From positions 182,303 to 246,302 of the forward strand of contig NZ_KE386603.1 in NCBI RefSeq assembly GCF_000427905.1: a stretch of 64,000 nt of DNA, given 5' to 3'. Of the stretch, positions 44,716 through 53,038 are shown piece by piece. Within the stretch, counting starts at the first letter, position 1. The number at the start of each line of letters is the position of its first letter. This stretch comes from Thermocrispum agreste DSM 44070. GTDB taxonomy: Bacteria; Actinomycetota; Actinomycetes; Mycobacteriales; Pseudonocardiaceae. The notes below the pieces were generated by a model that had not been told where the DNA came from, did not search any database, and saw only the letters and a list, made by a program, of their open reading frames with translations. The position numbers and the translations under genes are program-made.

Positions 44716-47076
44716 TCAGTGCAGGCGCGGCAGGTCGCTGAGCCATGACGTCTGCTCGCCGTCGTGTTTGGCGGCGGCTGTCTCCGGCCGTGCCAAGCCC
44801 GCGGCGATCGCGACCGCGTGATCCCATTCCGGGTCGACCAGGTAGTCGCTGTGCCGGAGAACGCCCGGTGCCCAGCGCCGGTCCACGTCGGGCTGGCGGG
44901 CGACCGGGTCGGCCAGCCAGTGGTCGCCGCCGATGATCAACGCCGACGACGGGCCGCGGATCGCGGGGGCGAGCGGGCTGATGTCGCCGTCCGGGGTGTA
45001 GCCGACGCCCAGCAGTTTGCCCGCGACCACCTGGTGCCGCCACGTGGTGACGCCGCCGCCGAACGGGTCGGTGCCCCGGCACAGGCCGCGCCAGCGGCCG
45101 GCCAGGCGCCCGAACAGCTCGGCGAGCTCGGCGGTCGGCAGCAGGCTGGGGAAGGCTCGCTGGTAGCCCCACTGGGCCGGGGTGCCCGCCGTGATCAGGC
45201 CGAGGCGCTCGACCTGGTCGGGCGGGCAGACGTCGGTCAGCCGTGCGGCCGCGATCAGGGCGAGCAAACCGCCGTGGCTGTAGCCGGCGAGCACCACCCT
45301 GGTGTTCGGTTCCGCCAGGTGGTGCTGGGCCCGCTCGACGAGGTCGGGGACGACCTTGAGGGCGTAGGACGGGGGCACGATGGGATGCGCCCGCCGAGGC
45401 CAGAAGAACACCAGGTCGGCCAGTGCGCCGAGGTGCCTGCTGCGGCCGGCCTGCCGGGCGGCGGTGTAGACGACCCGGAGCAGCCCGGCAGCCAGCACGC
45501 CCAGCGCCACCACGCCGAGGTCGTCCAGCAAGCGCAGCTCGACCGGCACCTCCCAGCCGGCGATCCGGCGGGTGATGAGCACGGCGGCGATCCCGGCGAG
45601 GAACAGGGCGAGGGCCGCGACCAGCCGGTGCATGTGCTTGCGCTCGAGGATCGCGGTGGCCCAGGCGCGTGCGGCTTCCTTTTGGTCCTCGTGGTCGTCG
45701 TGCAGCAGGCGCACGATCGGCGGGATGCCCCGGCGGCGCCTGCGCAGCGGGAGCGCGATCGTCCGGAATCCGGTCCACAGCACCAGTGCGGCGATGGTGC
45801 CCGCTCCCCACAGCAACGTGATCCCCTGGTAGCTGTCGGGCAGGGCCAGCGCGGAGGCGTCGAGCAGTTCGCGAACGGAGATGGCCAGCCCGGCGCCGAA
45901 GCCCGCGCCGATCAGGCAGGCCAGCAGCACGGTGGGCGCGGCGGCCCAGCCGCCCAGCCACGGCCGCAGCCGGTGCGGCAGGTCCTTCCACCCCCGCCGG
46001 GCGGTCAACGCCAACGGCACGAGCAGCGACGCGAAGCCGAGCCAGGCCAGCACCAGGGCGGCGAGGATGCCTTCGGTCATCGAGTCCAGCCCGGCGCGGC
46101 CCGCCCCCAGCGGGGAGCCGGCGAACCCGGCGGCGGGCACGAGCAGCCCGGCGACACCGACCGCCACGGCACGCGCGGGCCGGGGAAACACGCGCCGCAG
46201 GTCGGCGGCCACGTCGTCGAGCGCGGCCACGGCCACGAAGACGAGCACCAGCAGCACCAGGTCGACGATCCACACCACCTGCGCCAGGGGATCGTCCTGG
46301 CGGGTGAACGGGCCACCGAGTGGCAACAAAGCCACGCACAGCAGCGACGTGACAGTGTGCAATGTCCGCAGGATCGCCGCGTTCGGCCCTGGCCGGAGGA
46401 CGTCACCGGCAAGCCGCCGTGGCGTTCCCGAGCGTTCGCCTCCCGGCCGGACAGCGGCGGAAGGTCTGACTCCGGCGTGGCGCCAGCTGACCACCGACAC
46501 GCGATGCATCGCCACGACGACGGCCAGGGGAGGCAGTATGCCCATGGCCATGCGCAGCTGTTCGCTCTCGCGCAGCCATCCGGGTACCCATGGCAGGCAG
46601 TCCTCGGTGCCGCCGAGGCATTGCGCGGCGATGAGGTCGAGGCTGATCACGCCGAGCTGGGTGATCAGCAGGGCGGTCAGCAGCAGGCCGACGACCCGCA
46701 GCAGCGCTCGGCAGACGCCGAGCAGAACGCGGCCCGGCCGGCCGGTGGGAGCGGGCAGCATGCCGTGCGCGACGTTGGCCAGCGAGAACGGGAACAGCAG
46801 CGCCCAGGTGGCCTTCACCGCCCCGCCGGAGGTCATCTTGCCCCACAAGTAGCCTTCCAGCGTGCGGGGCAGCGACCGGCCGAGCGCTTGCAGGACGGGG
46901 CCGGGCGCCGGCCTGCGCATCCGGTCCGCCGGGCGCACCAGCTCGCCCGCCGCGTCGCCGTCGACCGTGACCGTCGCGACCGAGTCCAGCAGCTGCTCGC
47001 CGGTGACGCCGACCAGGCCGGGGACGCGCAGCTCGACCACTCGGGTGTCGTGGCCGGGCAGTGACCTGGGGGACAT
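44716..47076 (-). CDS. Large multi-pass membrane protein with an alpha/beta-hydrolase domain
   Basis: A 786-residue protein. It begins with about 90 soluble residues (VVELRVPGLVGVTGEQLLDSVATVTVDGD) that look like a recognition domain, then about ten TM helices, then a cytoplasmic or external domain with the nucleophile elbow GYSHGG (near residue 597) and late Asp/His candidates (GGDHWLADP). The hydrolase part resembles lipases or acylhydrolases; substrate unknown. ATG 47076 is preferred to the longer open frame as the conserved-looking part starts there. It is divergent from sahH. Confidence 0.75.
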   Translation of the reverse strand: MSPRSLPGHDTRVVELRVPGLVGVTGEQLLDSVATVTVDGDAAGELVRPADRMRRPAPGPVLQALGRSLPRTLEGYLWGKMTSGGAVKATWALLFPFSLANVAHGMLPAPTGRPGRVLLGVCRALLRVVGLLLTALLITQLGVISLDLIAAQCLGGTEDCLPWVPGWLRESEQLRMAMGILPPLAVVVAMHRVSVVSWRHAGVRPSAAVRPGGERSGTPRRLAGDVLRPGPNAAILRTLHTVTSLLCVALLPLGGPFTRQDDPLAQVVWIVDLVLLVLVFVAVAALDDVAADLRRVFPRPARAVAVGVAGLLVPAAGFAGSPLGAGRAGLDSMTEGILAALVLAWLGFASLLVPLALTARRGWKDLPHRLRPWLGGWAAAPTVLLACLIGAGFGAGLAISVRELLDASALALPDSYQGITLLWGAGTIAALVLWTGFRTIALPLRRRRRGIPPIVRLLHDDHEDQKEAARAWATAILERKHMHRLVAALALFLAGIAAVLITRRIAGWEVPVELRLLDDLGVVALGVLAAGLLRVVYTAARQAGRSRHLGALADLVFFWPRRAHPIVPPSYALKVVPDLVERAQHHLAEPNTRVVLAGYSHGGLLALIAAARLTDVCPPDQVERLGLITAGTPAQWGYQRAFPSLLPTAELAELFGRLAGRWRGLCRGTDPFGGGVTTWRHQVVAGKLLGVGYTPDGDISPLAPAIRGPSSALIIGGDHWLADPVARQPDVDRRWAPGVLRHSDYLVDPEWDHAVAIAAGLARPETAAAKHDGEQTSWLSDLPRLH

Positions 47077-47218
47077 GGATGACCAGCGGTCCTTCGGTGT
47101 CGGTCGGATGGCTCGGTTTGGCTGGCCGGCGCCGGGTGGGCGGCGGCACCACGCCGGTCTTCCACCGGCAGGCCCACGGTAGTGTTCGATGGACGACCAC
47201 GCATGGAGGAAACGCCTT

Positions 47219-48694
47219 ATGACCGTAGAAAACACGCCGTCGGTACCGGTGCAGACGCGCAACGGCATCGAGTTCGCCGTTGCCGACCTGGAGCTCGCCG
47301 AGTTCGGCCGGAAGGAGATCCGGCTGGCCGAGCACGAGATGCCGGGCCTGATGGCGCTGCGTGAGGAGTACTCCGAGGTCTACCCGCTGCGTGGGGCGCG
47401 GATCTCCGGGTCGCTGCACATGACGGTGCAGACCGCGGTGCTCATCGAGACCCTGGTGGCGCTCGGTGCGGAGGTTCGCTGGGCGTCCTGCAACATCTTC
47501 TCCACGCAGGACCACGCCGCGGCCGCGGTCGTCGTCGGGCCGCACGGAACGGTGGACGAGCCGCAGGGCGTTCCGGTGTTCGCGTGGAAGGGCGAGACGC
47601 TGCAGGACTACTGGTGGTGCACCGAGAAGATGCTCACCTGGCCGGACGGCGGGCCGAACATGATCCTGGACGACGGCGGCGACGCCACCCTGCTGGTGCA
47701 TAAGGGCAAGCAGTTCGAGGATGCCGGGGTCGTTCCGCCTGCCGACGAGGAGAACTCGGAGGAGTGGAACATCGTCCTGGAGCGGCTGCGGGCGTCGCTG
47801 GCGGCCGACCCGAAGAAGTGGACCCGGATCGCCCAGGGCATCCGCGGTGTCACCGAGGAGACCACCACCGGGGTGCTGCGGCTGACCCAGATGGCTTCGC
47901 AGGGTGAGCTGCTGTTCCCGGCGATCAACGTGAACGACTCGGTGACCAAGTCGAAGTTCGACAACCGGTACGGGATCCGGCACTCGCTGATCGACGGCAT
48001 CAACCGGGCCACCGACGTGCTGATCGGCGGCAAGGTGGCGGTGGTCTGCGGCTACGGCGACGTGGGCAAGGGCGCTGCCGAATCGCTGCGCGGGCAGGGC
48101 GCGCGGGTGATCGTCACCGAGATCGACCCGATCTGCGCACTGCAGGCCGCGATGGACGGTTACGAGGTCAAGCGGCTGGAGTCGGTGGTGTCCATCGCCG
48201 ACATCGTGATCACCGCGACCGGAAACCGGGACGTGGTCACGGTCGAGCACATGTCCCGGATGAAGGACAAGGCGATCCTGGGCAACATCGGCCACTTCGA
48301 CAACGAGCTGGACATGGCGGGCCTGGCCCGCTACCCGGGCATCCGGAAGATCAACATCAAGCCGCAGGTCGACGAGTGGGTGTTCCCGGACGGCAAGTCG
48401 ATCATCGTGTTGAGCGAGGGTCGGCTGCTCAACTTGGGCAACGCGACCGGGCACCCGAGCTTCGTGATGTCGAACAGCTTCTCCAACCAGGTGATCGCGC
48501 AGATCGAGCTGTTCACCAAGCACGAGGAGTACGACAACGAGGTGTACCGGCTGCCGAAGAAGCTGGACGAGAAGGTGGCGAGGATCCATCTGCAGGCGCT
48601 CGGCGGCGAGCTGACCAAGCTGACGAAGGAGCAGGCGGAGTACATCGACGTCGACGTCGAGGGCCCGTTCAAGCCGGAGCATTACCGGTACTGA
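47219..48694 (+). CDS. sahH: Adenosylhomocysteinase
   Basis: A 491-residue S-adenosylhomocysteine hydrolase, which converts SAH into adenosine and homocysteine. Key parts: the substrate-binding [13 protein letters not shown] and [17 protein letters not shown]-binding GYGDVGKG, the actinobacterial insert around [23 protein letters not shown], and the C-terminal KPEHYRY that contacts NAD of the neighbouring subunit. ATG 47219 follows GGAGGAAACG. A small hairpin (47153-47169) lies in the 142-bp promoter gap; I see no clear SAH riboswitch. Confidence 0.96.
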   Translation: MTVENTPSVPVQTRNGIEFAVADLELAEFGRKEIRLAEHEMPGLMALREEYSEVYPLRGARISGSLHMTVQTAVLIETLVALGAEVRWASCNIFSTQDHAAAAVVVGPHGTVDEPQGVPVFAWKGETLQDYWWCTEKMLTWPDGGPNMILDDGGDATLLVHKGKQFEDAGVVPPADEENSEEWNIVLERLRASLAADPKKWTRIAQGIRGVTEETTTGVLRLTQMASQGELLFPAINVNDSVTKSKFDNRYGIRHSLIDGINRATDVLIGGKVAVVCGYGDVGKGAAESLRGQGARVIVTEIDPICALQAAMDGYEVKRLESVVSIADIVITATGNRDVVTVEHMSRMKDKAILGNIGHFDNELDMAGLARYPGIRKINIKPQVDEWVFPDGKSIIVLSEGRLLNLGNATGHPSFVMSNSFSNQVIAQIELFTKHEEYDNEVYRLPKKLDEKVARIHLQALGGELTKLTKEQAEYIDVDVEGPFKPEHYRY

Positions 48695-49150
48695 GCTTCG
48701 GCGCCACCGCAGGCCCGCTCGGCGCCGCGAGCGACGGCGGCGAGCGGGGGCGGCGAGTGGGGGCGTGCGCGTCCGCGGCGACTGCACAGGTGCTGTGCTG
48801 CGGGTTTGCTGTCAGCGTGCCGGTGCCGTGCTGTGTGCCCGCTGTTGCTGCGCGACTGTTCGCTGCTCGCCCGGTACATGGGTCTGCCGTGCCCGGTGCC
48901 CGGTATGCGCGCGGGCGGTGTGGCTGAGGCACTAGCGGCACCGGGGTTCGGCGCGCCCTCGCGGGCCGGAGCGGTGTTCGGCCCGGGGTGTTTCGCTGTC
49001 GGCAGGTGGCGGCCGTGTCGCTGGGGCACGGTCATGACCGTGGCGCCGTCCCGGCAGCCGCCAAGGTTGTCGGTGTCGTTCCAGGCGCTGTCCGGTGTCA
49101 TCCCAGGCGCTGGTTCGGCTGTCGCGTCGCGTGTGCCGGGCGCCCGTCCG

Positions 49151-49228
49151 GTTGGCGCCTGCCGCGCGCCTGTCCGGTTGGCGCCTGCCGCGCGCCTGTC
49201 TGGTTGGCGCCTGCCGCGCGCTGTTCCG
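49151..49228 (+). repeat. Three tandem copies of a 26-bp unit
   Basis: Copies start at 49151, 49177 and 49203, each beginning GTTGGCGCCTGCCGCGCGC; the third ends differently by a few bases. Confidence 0.85.
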
Positions 49229-49272
49229 TTTGTCGGTGTCGCCAGGCGGGATGCCGTTCCGGCTGTCGCCCC

Positions 49273-49370
49273 GGTGCCGTTCCGGTTGTGGCCGCGCGGT
49301 GTGCGGTGTGTCGAGTTGCGTCGTTGGAGCGCGGGACAGGGTGCCGTTCCGGTTGTGGCCGCGCGGTGTG
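49273..49370 (+). repeat. Exact 31-bp direct repeat
   Basis: Positions 49273-49303 and 49340-49370 are identical (beginning GGTGCCGTTCCGG), 67 bp apart. Confidence 0.85.
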
Positions 49371-49720
49371 GCCGTGCGTCCAGGCACAGTTCTCGTCGTT
49401 GGCGCGAGGGGTCGAGCGGCGCCCCGCGTGCCGTGCAGCCTGCCGATCTCCGGTGGGGTTGCCCATCGGCCGGTGTCGCCCAGTCCGATGCTGCTTGTCC
49501 TGGGTGTGCTGCGGCCGGATGTTGCTTGTCCCGGGTGCGGCCCGGCCCGATGCCGCTCGCCCGTCCGCAACACGGGTGCCTCGTTCTCGGTCTGTTTGCC
49601 GGGAATCGCTGCGGTCAGCCGGCTACTCGGCGCGTCGTGGTAACGGGCTTGCGCCGACCCCACTGTGCGGCGTGGGTTCCGAGCTCAGTCGGCAAGCCTG
49701 GGAATCCGTCTTTGTTCGGC

Positions 49721-49760
49721 GTCATCGCGGCTGGGCTCGGGGTCATCGCGGCTGGGCTCG
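49721..49760 (+). repeat. Tandem 19-bp repeat
   Basis: GTCATCGCGGCTGGGCTCG occurs at 49721-49739 and 49742-49760. Confidence 0.85.
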
Positions 49761-49879
49761 CGTGGACGTGGCCGTGTTCGGCGCCGGCTTGGCGGAGTCG
49801 CCGTGCTCGGTTTGCCTGCGTGGCGAAGCACCGTGTTGGTCTCTCCCGCTCTGCGTGCGGCAGGCACCGGCTCGGGTCG

Positions 49880-49892
49880 TAGGCTCATGGCC
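49880..49892 (+). promoter_or_regulatory. Putative leaderless -10 element of tmk
   Basis: TAGGCT at 49880-49885 is 7 nt before GTG 49893. The same hexamer precedes mtrB and the mshB cluster. An ATG at 49887 would lie upstream of the predicted transcript start. Confidence 0.45.
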
Positions 49893-50540
49893 GTGGGAGA
49901 ACTGCTGGTCATCGAGGGCCTGGACGGTGCGGGCAAGAACACCGTGACGACTGCGCTGAAGGCGCATCTGGAGGCCCTCGACGCGACCGTCCACACAGTG
50001 GCCTTCCCACGCTACGGCGTGGACGTGCACGCCGACCTCATCCGTGACGGCCTGCACGGCCGCCTGGGTGACCTCACCGACTCGGTCTACGGCTTCCAGC
50101 TCCTGTTCGCCCTCGACCGGCGGGCGGCGGCCGACGAACTACGTGAGGCCGCCAAGCACCACGATGTCGTACTCGTCGATCGATACGTCGCGTCCAACGC
50201 CGCATACGGGGCAGCCCGGCTGGGGCAAGGTGTCGACGGCGAGTTCGTCTCCTGGGTGTACCAGCTCGAGATCGAGCGGTTCGGTGTCCCCGTGCCCGAC
50301 GCGCAGATCTTGCTGCGGGTGCCTCCCGAGGTGGCCGGCGAACGCGCTCGCAGCCGCGCCGCCGCCGACGCGGCCAGGGGCAGGGACACCTACGAAGCGG
50401 ACGGAGATCTCCAGGCCAGGGTGGCAGCGGTCTACGATGAGCTCGCCGAAACGTCGTGGCTGTCCGGTTGGTACGTCGTCGACGCCGAGCATTCGGTCGA
50501 TGTGCGACGGCTCGCCGCCGACCTGGGATTCGGCGCATGA
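49893..50540 (+). CDS. tmk: dTMP kinase
   Basis: A 215-residue thymidylate kinase (dTMP to dTDP). P-loop IEGLDGAGKNT near residues 6-16, DR-Y motif VDRYVASNAAYGAARL, and the LID region RARSRAAADAARGRDTYE. Asn instead of Ser/Thr after the P-loop Lys is unusual but actinobacterial Tmk proteins vary here. GTG 49893 is preferred because TAGGCT is 7 nt upstream; ATG 49887 would add two residues. It precedes mtrA as in mycobacteria. Confidence 0.92.
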   Translation: MGELLVIEGLDGAGKNTVTTALKAHLEALDATVHTVAFPRYGVDVHADLIRDGLHGRLGDLTDSVYGFQLLFALDRRAAADELREAAKHHDVVLVDRYVASNAAYGAARLGQGVDGEFVSWVYQLEIERFGVPVPDAQILLRVPPEVAGERARSRAAADAARGRDTYEADGDLQARVAAVYDELAETSWLSGWYVVDAEHSVDVRRLAADLGFGA

Positions 50541-50629
50541 TCACCCGAACGGACCAGAGCGATGCCGCTCGACGCCGGGGTGAGCGCGACACCACTGGGG
50601 CCTGACGGAACAGATCACACCGAAAGTGC

Positions 50630-50641
50630 GAACATAGGGTC
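50630..50641 (+). promoter_or_regulatory. Possible leaderless -10 element of mtrA
   Basis: GAACAT at 50630-50635 ends 6 nt before the mtrA ATG. It fits only the -10 positions A2 and T6, so this is a weak call. Confidence 0.3.
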
Positions 50642-51319
50642 ATGAAGGCACGCGTACTGGTAGTCGATGACGATCCGGCCCTCGCCGAGATGCTCACCAT
50701 CGTGCTGCGCGGTGAGGGTTTCGACACCGCTGTGGTGGCGGACGGCTCCCGGGCATTGCCCGCGGTACGCGAGCTGAAGCCGGATCTGGTGCTGCTCGAC
50801 CTGATGCTGCCGGGCATGAACGGCATCGACGTGTGCAAGGCGATCCGTGCCGAGTCCGGTGTGCCGATCGTGATGCTGACCGCGAAGAGCGACACCGTGG
50901 ACGTCGTGCTCGGCCTGGAGTCCGGCGCCGACGACTACGTGGTCAAGCCGTTCAAGCCGAAGGAGCTGGTCGCGCGGGTGCGCGCGCGGTTGCGGCGGCT
51001 GGAGTCCGAGCCCGCGGAAAAGCTCACCATCGGCGACCTGGTCATCGACGTCCCCGGTCACGAGGTGACCAGGGACGGCAAGCAGATCCAGCTCACCCCG
51101 TTGGAGTTCGACCTGCTGGTCGCGCTGGCCCGCAAGCCGCGCCAGGTGTTCACCCGCGAGGTGCTGCTGGAGCAGGTGTGGGGCTACCGGCACGCGGCCG
51201 ACACGCGACTGGTGAACGTGCACGTCCAGCGGTTGCGGTCCAAGGTGGAGCGCGATCCGGAGCATCCCGAGGTGGTGCTGACGGTGCGTGGCGTCGGCTA
51301 CAAGGCCGGCCCGCCGTAA
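50642..51319 (+). CDS. mtrA: Response regulator MtrA
   Basis: A 225-residue OmpR-family regulator, phospho-acceptor Asp53 (LLDLMLPGMNG), Lys in VVKPFKPKEL, winged helix with LTPLEFDLLVALARKPRQVFTREVLLEQVWGY and VQRLRSKVERDPEHP. This sequence is nearly invariant in actinobacteria. MtrA is an essential regulator of cell division, cell-wall enzymes and replication genes in mycobacteria. It is followed by mtrB after 30 bp. Confidence 0.96.
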   Translation: MKARVLVVDDDPALAEMLTIVLRGEGFDTAVVADGSRALPAVRELKPDLVLLDLMLPGMNGIDVCKAIRAESGVPIVMLTAKSDTVDVVLGLESGADDYVVKPFKPKELVARVRARLRRLESEPAEKLTIGDLVIDVPGHEVTRDGKQIQLTPLEFDLLVALARKPRQVFTREVLLEQVWGYRHAADTRLVNVHVQRLRSKVERDPEHPEVVLTVRGVGYKAGPP

Positions 51320-51337
51320 GCCGCCACCCTGCGGATC

Positions 51338-51349
51338 TAGGCTGTATGC
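51338..51349 (+). promoter_or_regulatory. Putative leaderless -10 element of mtrB
   Basis: TAGGCT at 51338-51343 followed by 6 nt and GTG 51350. It lies in the 30-bp gap after mtrA and would allow mtrB-lpqB to be transcribed separately. Confidence 0.45.
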
Positions 51350-53038
51350 GTGCAGGTGAGTGACGTCGGTCGTCGGTTCGGTCGGATCATCGGCCGAATT
51401 GTGGCGTTCGGTCGCGCGCGCATGGCAGCCATCGGCGATCTGTGGCGTAGTTCCCTGCAGTTCCGGGTCACCGCGTCGACGCTGGCGTTGTCGTCCGCGG
51501 TGGTTTTCGTGCTGGTCATGGTGCTGCAGTACCAGATCGCCGAACGGCTGCTGGACGCCAAGGAGAAGGCGGCGCTGGCGCAGGCCCGCTCGGTGCTGGA
51601 GACGGCACGCCGCGAGCTGGCGGGCGTGGACATCTCGCCGGAGACGCTTGGCGAGCGTTTGGTCAACGCGCGCAAGCAGATCACCTTCTCGGCGCCGTCG
51701 GTGCAGGACCCGGAAGGCTCGGCGGCGGGCATCTTCGAGCCGGTGCTTGTCGGCGGCACCGTGCCCGGCAGTGACGAGCCGATCGCCGCCGGGGACTATT
51801 GGAAGGTCCCCGAGGACCTGCGCCGCTTCGTGGAACAACGCCAGGAGGCCAAGCAGATCCACACCGTCGAGGGCAAGACGTATCTGATCATCGGCGAGCC
51901 GATGACCGCGGCGACCGGCCGTCCGCTCCAGCTCTACCTGCTGTTCCCGCTGACCGCGGAGCAGAACACCGTGAACACGGTGCAGAACACGTTCCTGGTC
52001 GGCGGGTTCGTGTTGCTGCTGTTGGTCGCCAGCATCGCCAACCTGGTGACCAGGCAGGTGGTGATCCCGGTGCGCCGCGCCGCGACCGCGGCCGCCCGCT
52101 TCGCCGAGGGTGATTTCGACCAGCGGCTGCCCGTGGCGGGCACGGACGATTTGTCCAAGCTCGCCGTCTCCTACAACGAGATGGCCGAGAGCATCCAGCA
52201 GCAGATCCAGCAGCTGGAGGAGTTCGGGCAGCTGCAGCGGCGGTTCACCTCGGACGTCTCGCACGAGCTGCGCACGCCGTTGACCACCGTCCGGATGGCC
52301 GCGGACGTGCTGCACGCGTCGCGCGAACAGTTCCCACCCGGCCTGGCCCGCTCCGCGGAACTGTTGGTGGACGAGCTGGACCGCTTCGAGGAGCTGCTCG
52401 GCGACCTGCTCGAGATCAGCCGGCTGGACGCCGGTGTGGAGGAACTGGCGGCCGAGTACATCGACCTGCGCTCCATCGTCGAACGCGTACGGGAGCAGGT
52501 GCGCGTGCTCGCCGACAACGCCGGATCGCCGATCGAGCTGGTGATGCCCGACACCGAGGCGACGGCCGAAGTCGACGCGCGGCGGGTGGAGCGCATCCTG
52601 CGCAACCTGCTGGCCAACGCGGTCGACCACGGGGAGGGGCGGCCGATCCGGTTGTTCATGGGGGTCAGCGACGACGCGGTCGCCGTCGCCGTACGCGACT
52701 ACGGCGTCGGACTGCGGCCCGGAGAGGAAGAACTGGTGTTCAACCGGTTCTGGCGCGCCGACCCGTCGCGGAACCGGCACACCGGCGGCACCGGCCTCGG
52801 TCTGTCCATCAGCCAGGAGGACGCCCGGCTGCACGGTGGCGAACTCGTGGCATGGGGTGAGCCCGGCAAGGGCGCCTGCTTCCGGCTGACGTTGCCCCGT
52901 GAGCAAGGAAAGGACATCACCAGCAGCCCGCTCCCGCTGCCGCCGGATCCGCCGGGCAGCTCCCCGAACGGCCGGGCGGCGCTGCCCGCCGGCGACGACG
53001 CCGGCCTGGGCGGAGATCGTGCGGAGGTGAGCCGATGA
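51350..53038 (+). CDS. mtrB: Sensor histidine kinase MtrB
   Basis: A 562-residue sensor kinase: cytoplasmic N-terminus, TM1 (about 42-62), an extracytoplasmic domain of about 140 residues, TM2 (about 210-235), HAMP, H-box SDVSHELRTPL with His305, N-box RNLLANAVDHG, G boxes (VRDYGVGL, GGTGLGLSI). The C-terminal tail (about 525-562) is Pro/Ser/Gly-rich. It phosphorylates MtrA; LpqB modulates it from outside. GTG start; stop overlaps lpqB as ATGA. Confidence 0.95.
   Translation: MQVSDVGRRFGRIIGRIVAFGRARMAAIGDLWRSSLQFRVTASTLALSSAVVFVLVMVLQYQIAERLLDAKEKAALAQARSVLETARRELAGVDISPETLGERLVNARKQITFSAPSVQDPEGSAAGIFEPVLVGGTVPGSDEPIAAGDYWKVPEDLRRFVEQRQEAKQIHTVEGKTYLIIGEPMTAATGRPLQLYLLFPLTAEQNTVNTVQNTFLVGGFVLLLLVASIANLVTRQVVIPVRRAATAAARFAEGDFDQRLPVAGTDDLSKLAVSYNEMAESIQQQIQQLEEFGQLQRRFTSDVSHELRTPLTTVRMAADVLHASREQFPPGLARSAELLVDELDRFEELLGDLLEISRLDAGVEELAAEYIDLRSIVERVREQVRVLADNAGSPIELVMPDTEATAEVDARRVERILRNLLANAVDHGEGRPIRLFMGVSDDAVAVAVRDYGVGLRPGEEELVFNRFWRADPSRNRHTGGTGLGLSISQEDARLHGGELVAWGEPGKGACFRLTLPREQGKDITSSPLPLPPDPPGSSPNGRAALPAGDDAGLGGDRAEVSR

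Larger units (their letters stand above)
48695..49879 (+). repeat. 1.2-kb GT-rich non-coding tract with several tandem repeats
   Basis: No gene is supported between sahH and tmk, the largest gap in the window. The plus strand is built from GT-rich words (GTGCCG, GGCTGTC, GTTGCGG). Open frames exist in both directions but translate to low-complexity Arg/Pro/Ala strings that shift with the repeats. Defined repeats are listed separately at 49151-49228, 49273-49370 and 49721-49760. It resembles the tracts at 20.2 and 55.8 kb. Confidence 0.75.

Noticed and set aside
47077-47218. SAH riboswitch before sahH
   Set aside because: Only a small 6-bp hairpin is seen; the conserved pseudoknot of known SAH riboswitches could not be recognised.
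48806-49882. Possible protein-coding genes in the GT-rich tract
   Set aside because: Frames in all directions give low-complexity sequences shifting with the repeats, no ribosome-binding sites or family resemblance.
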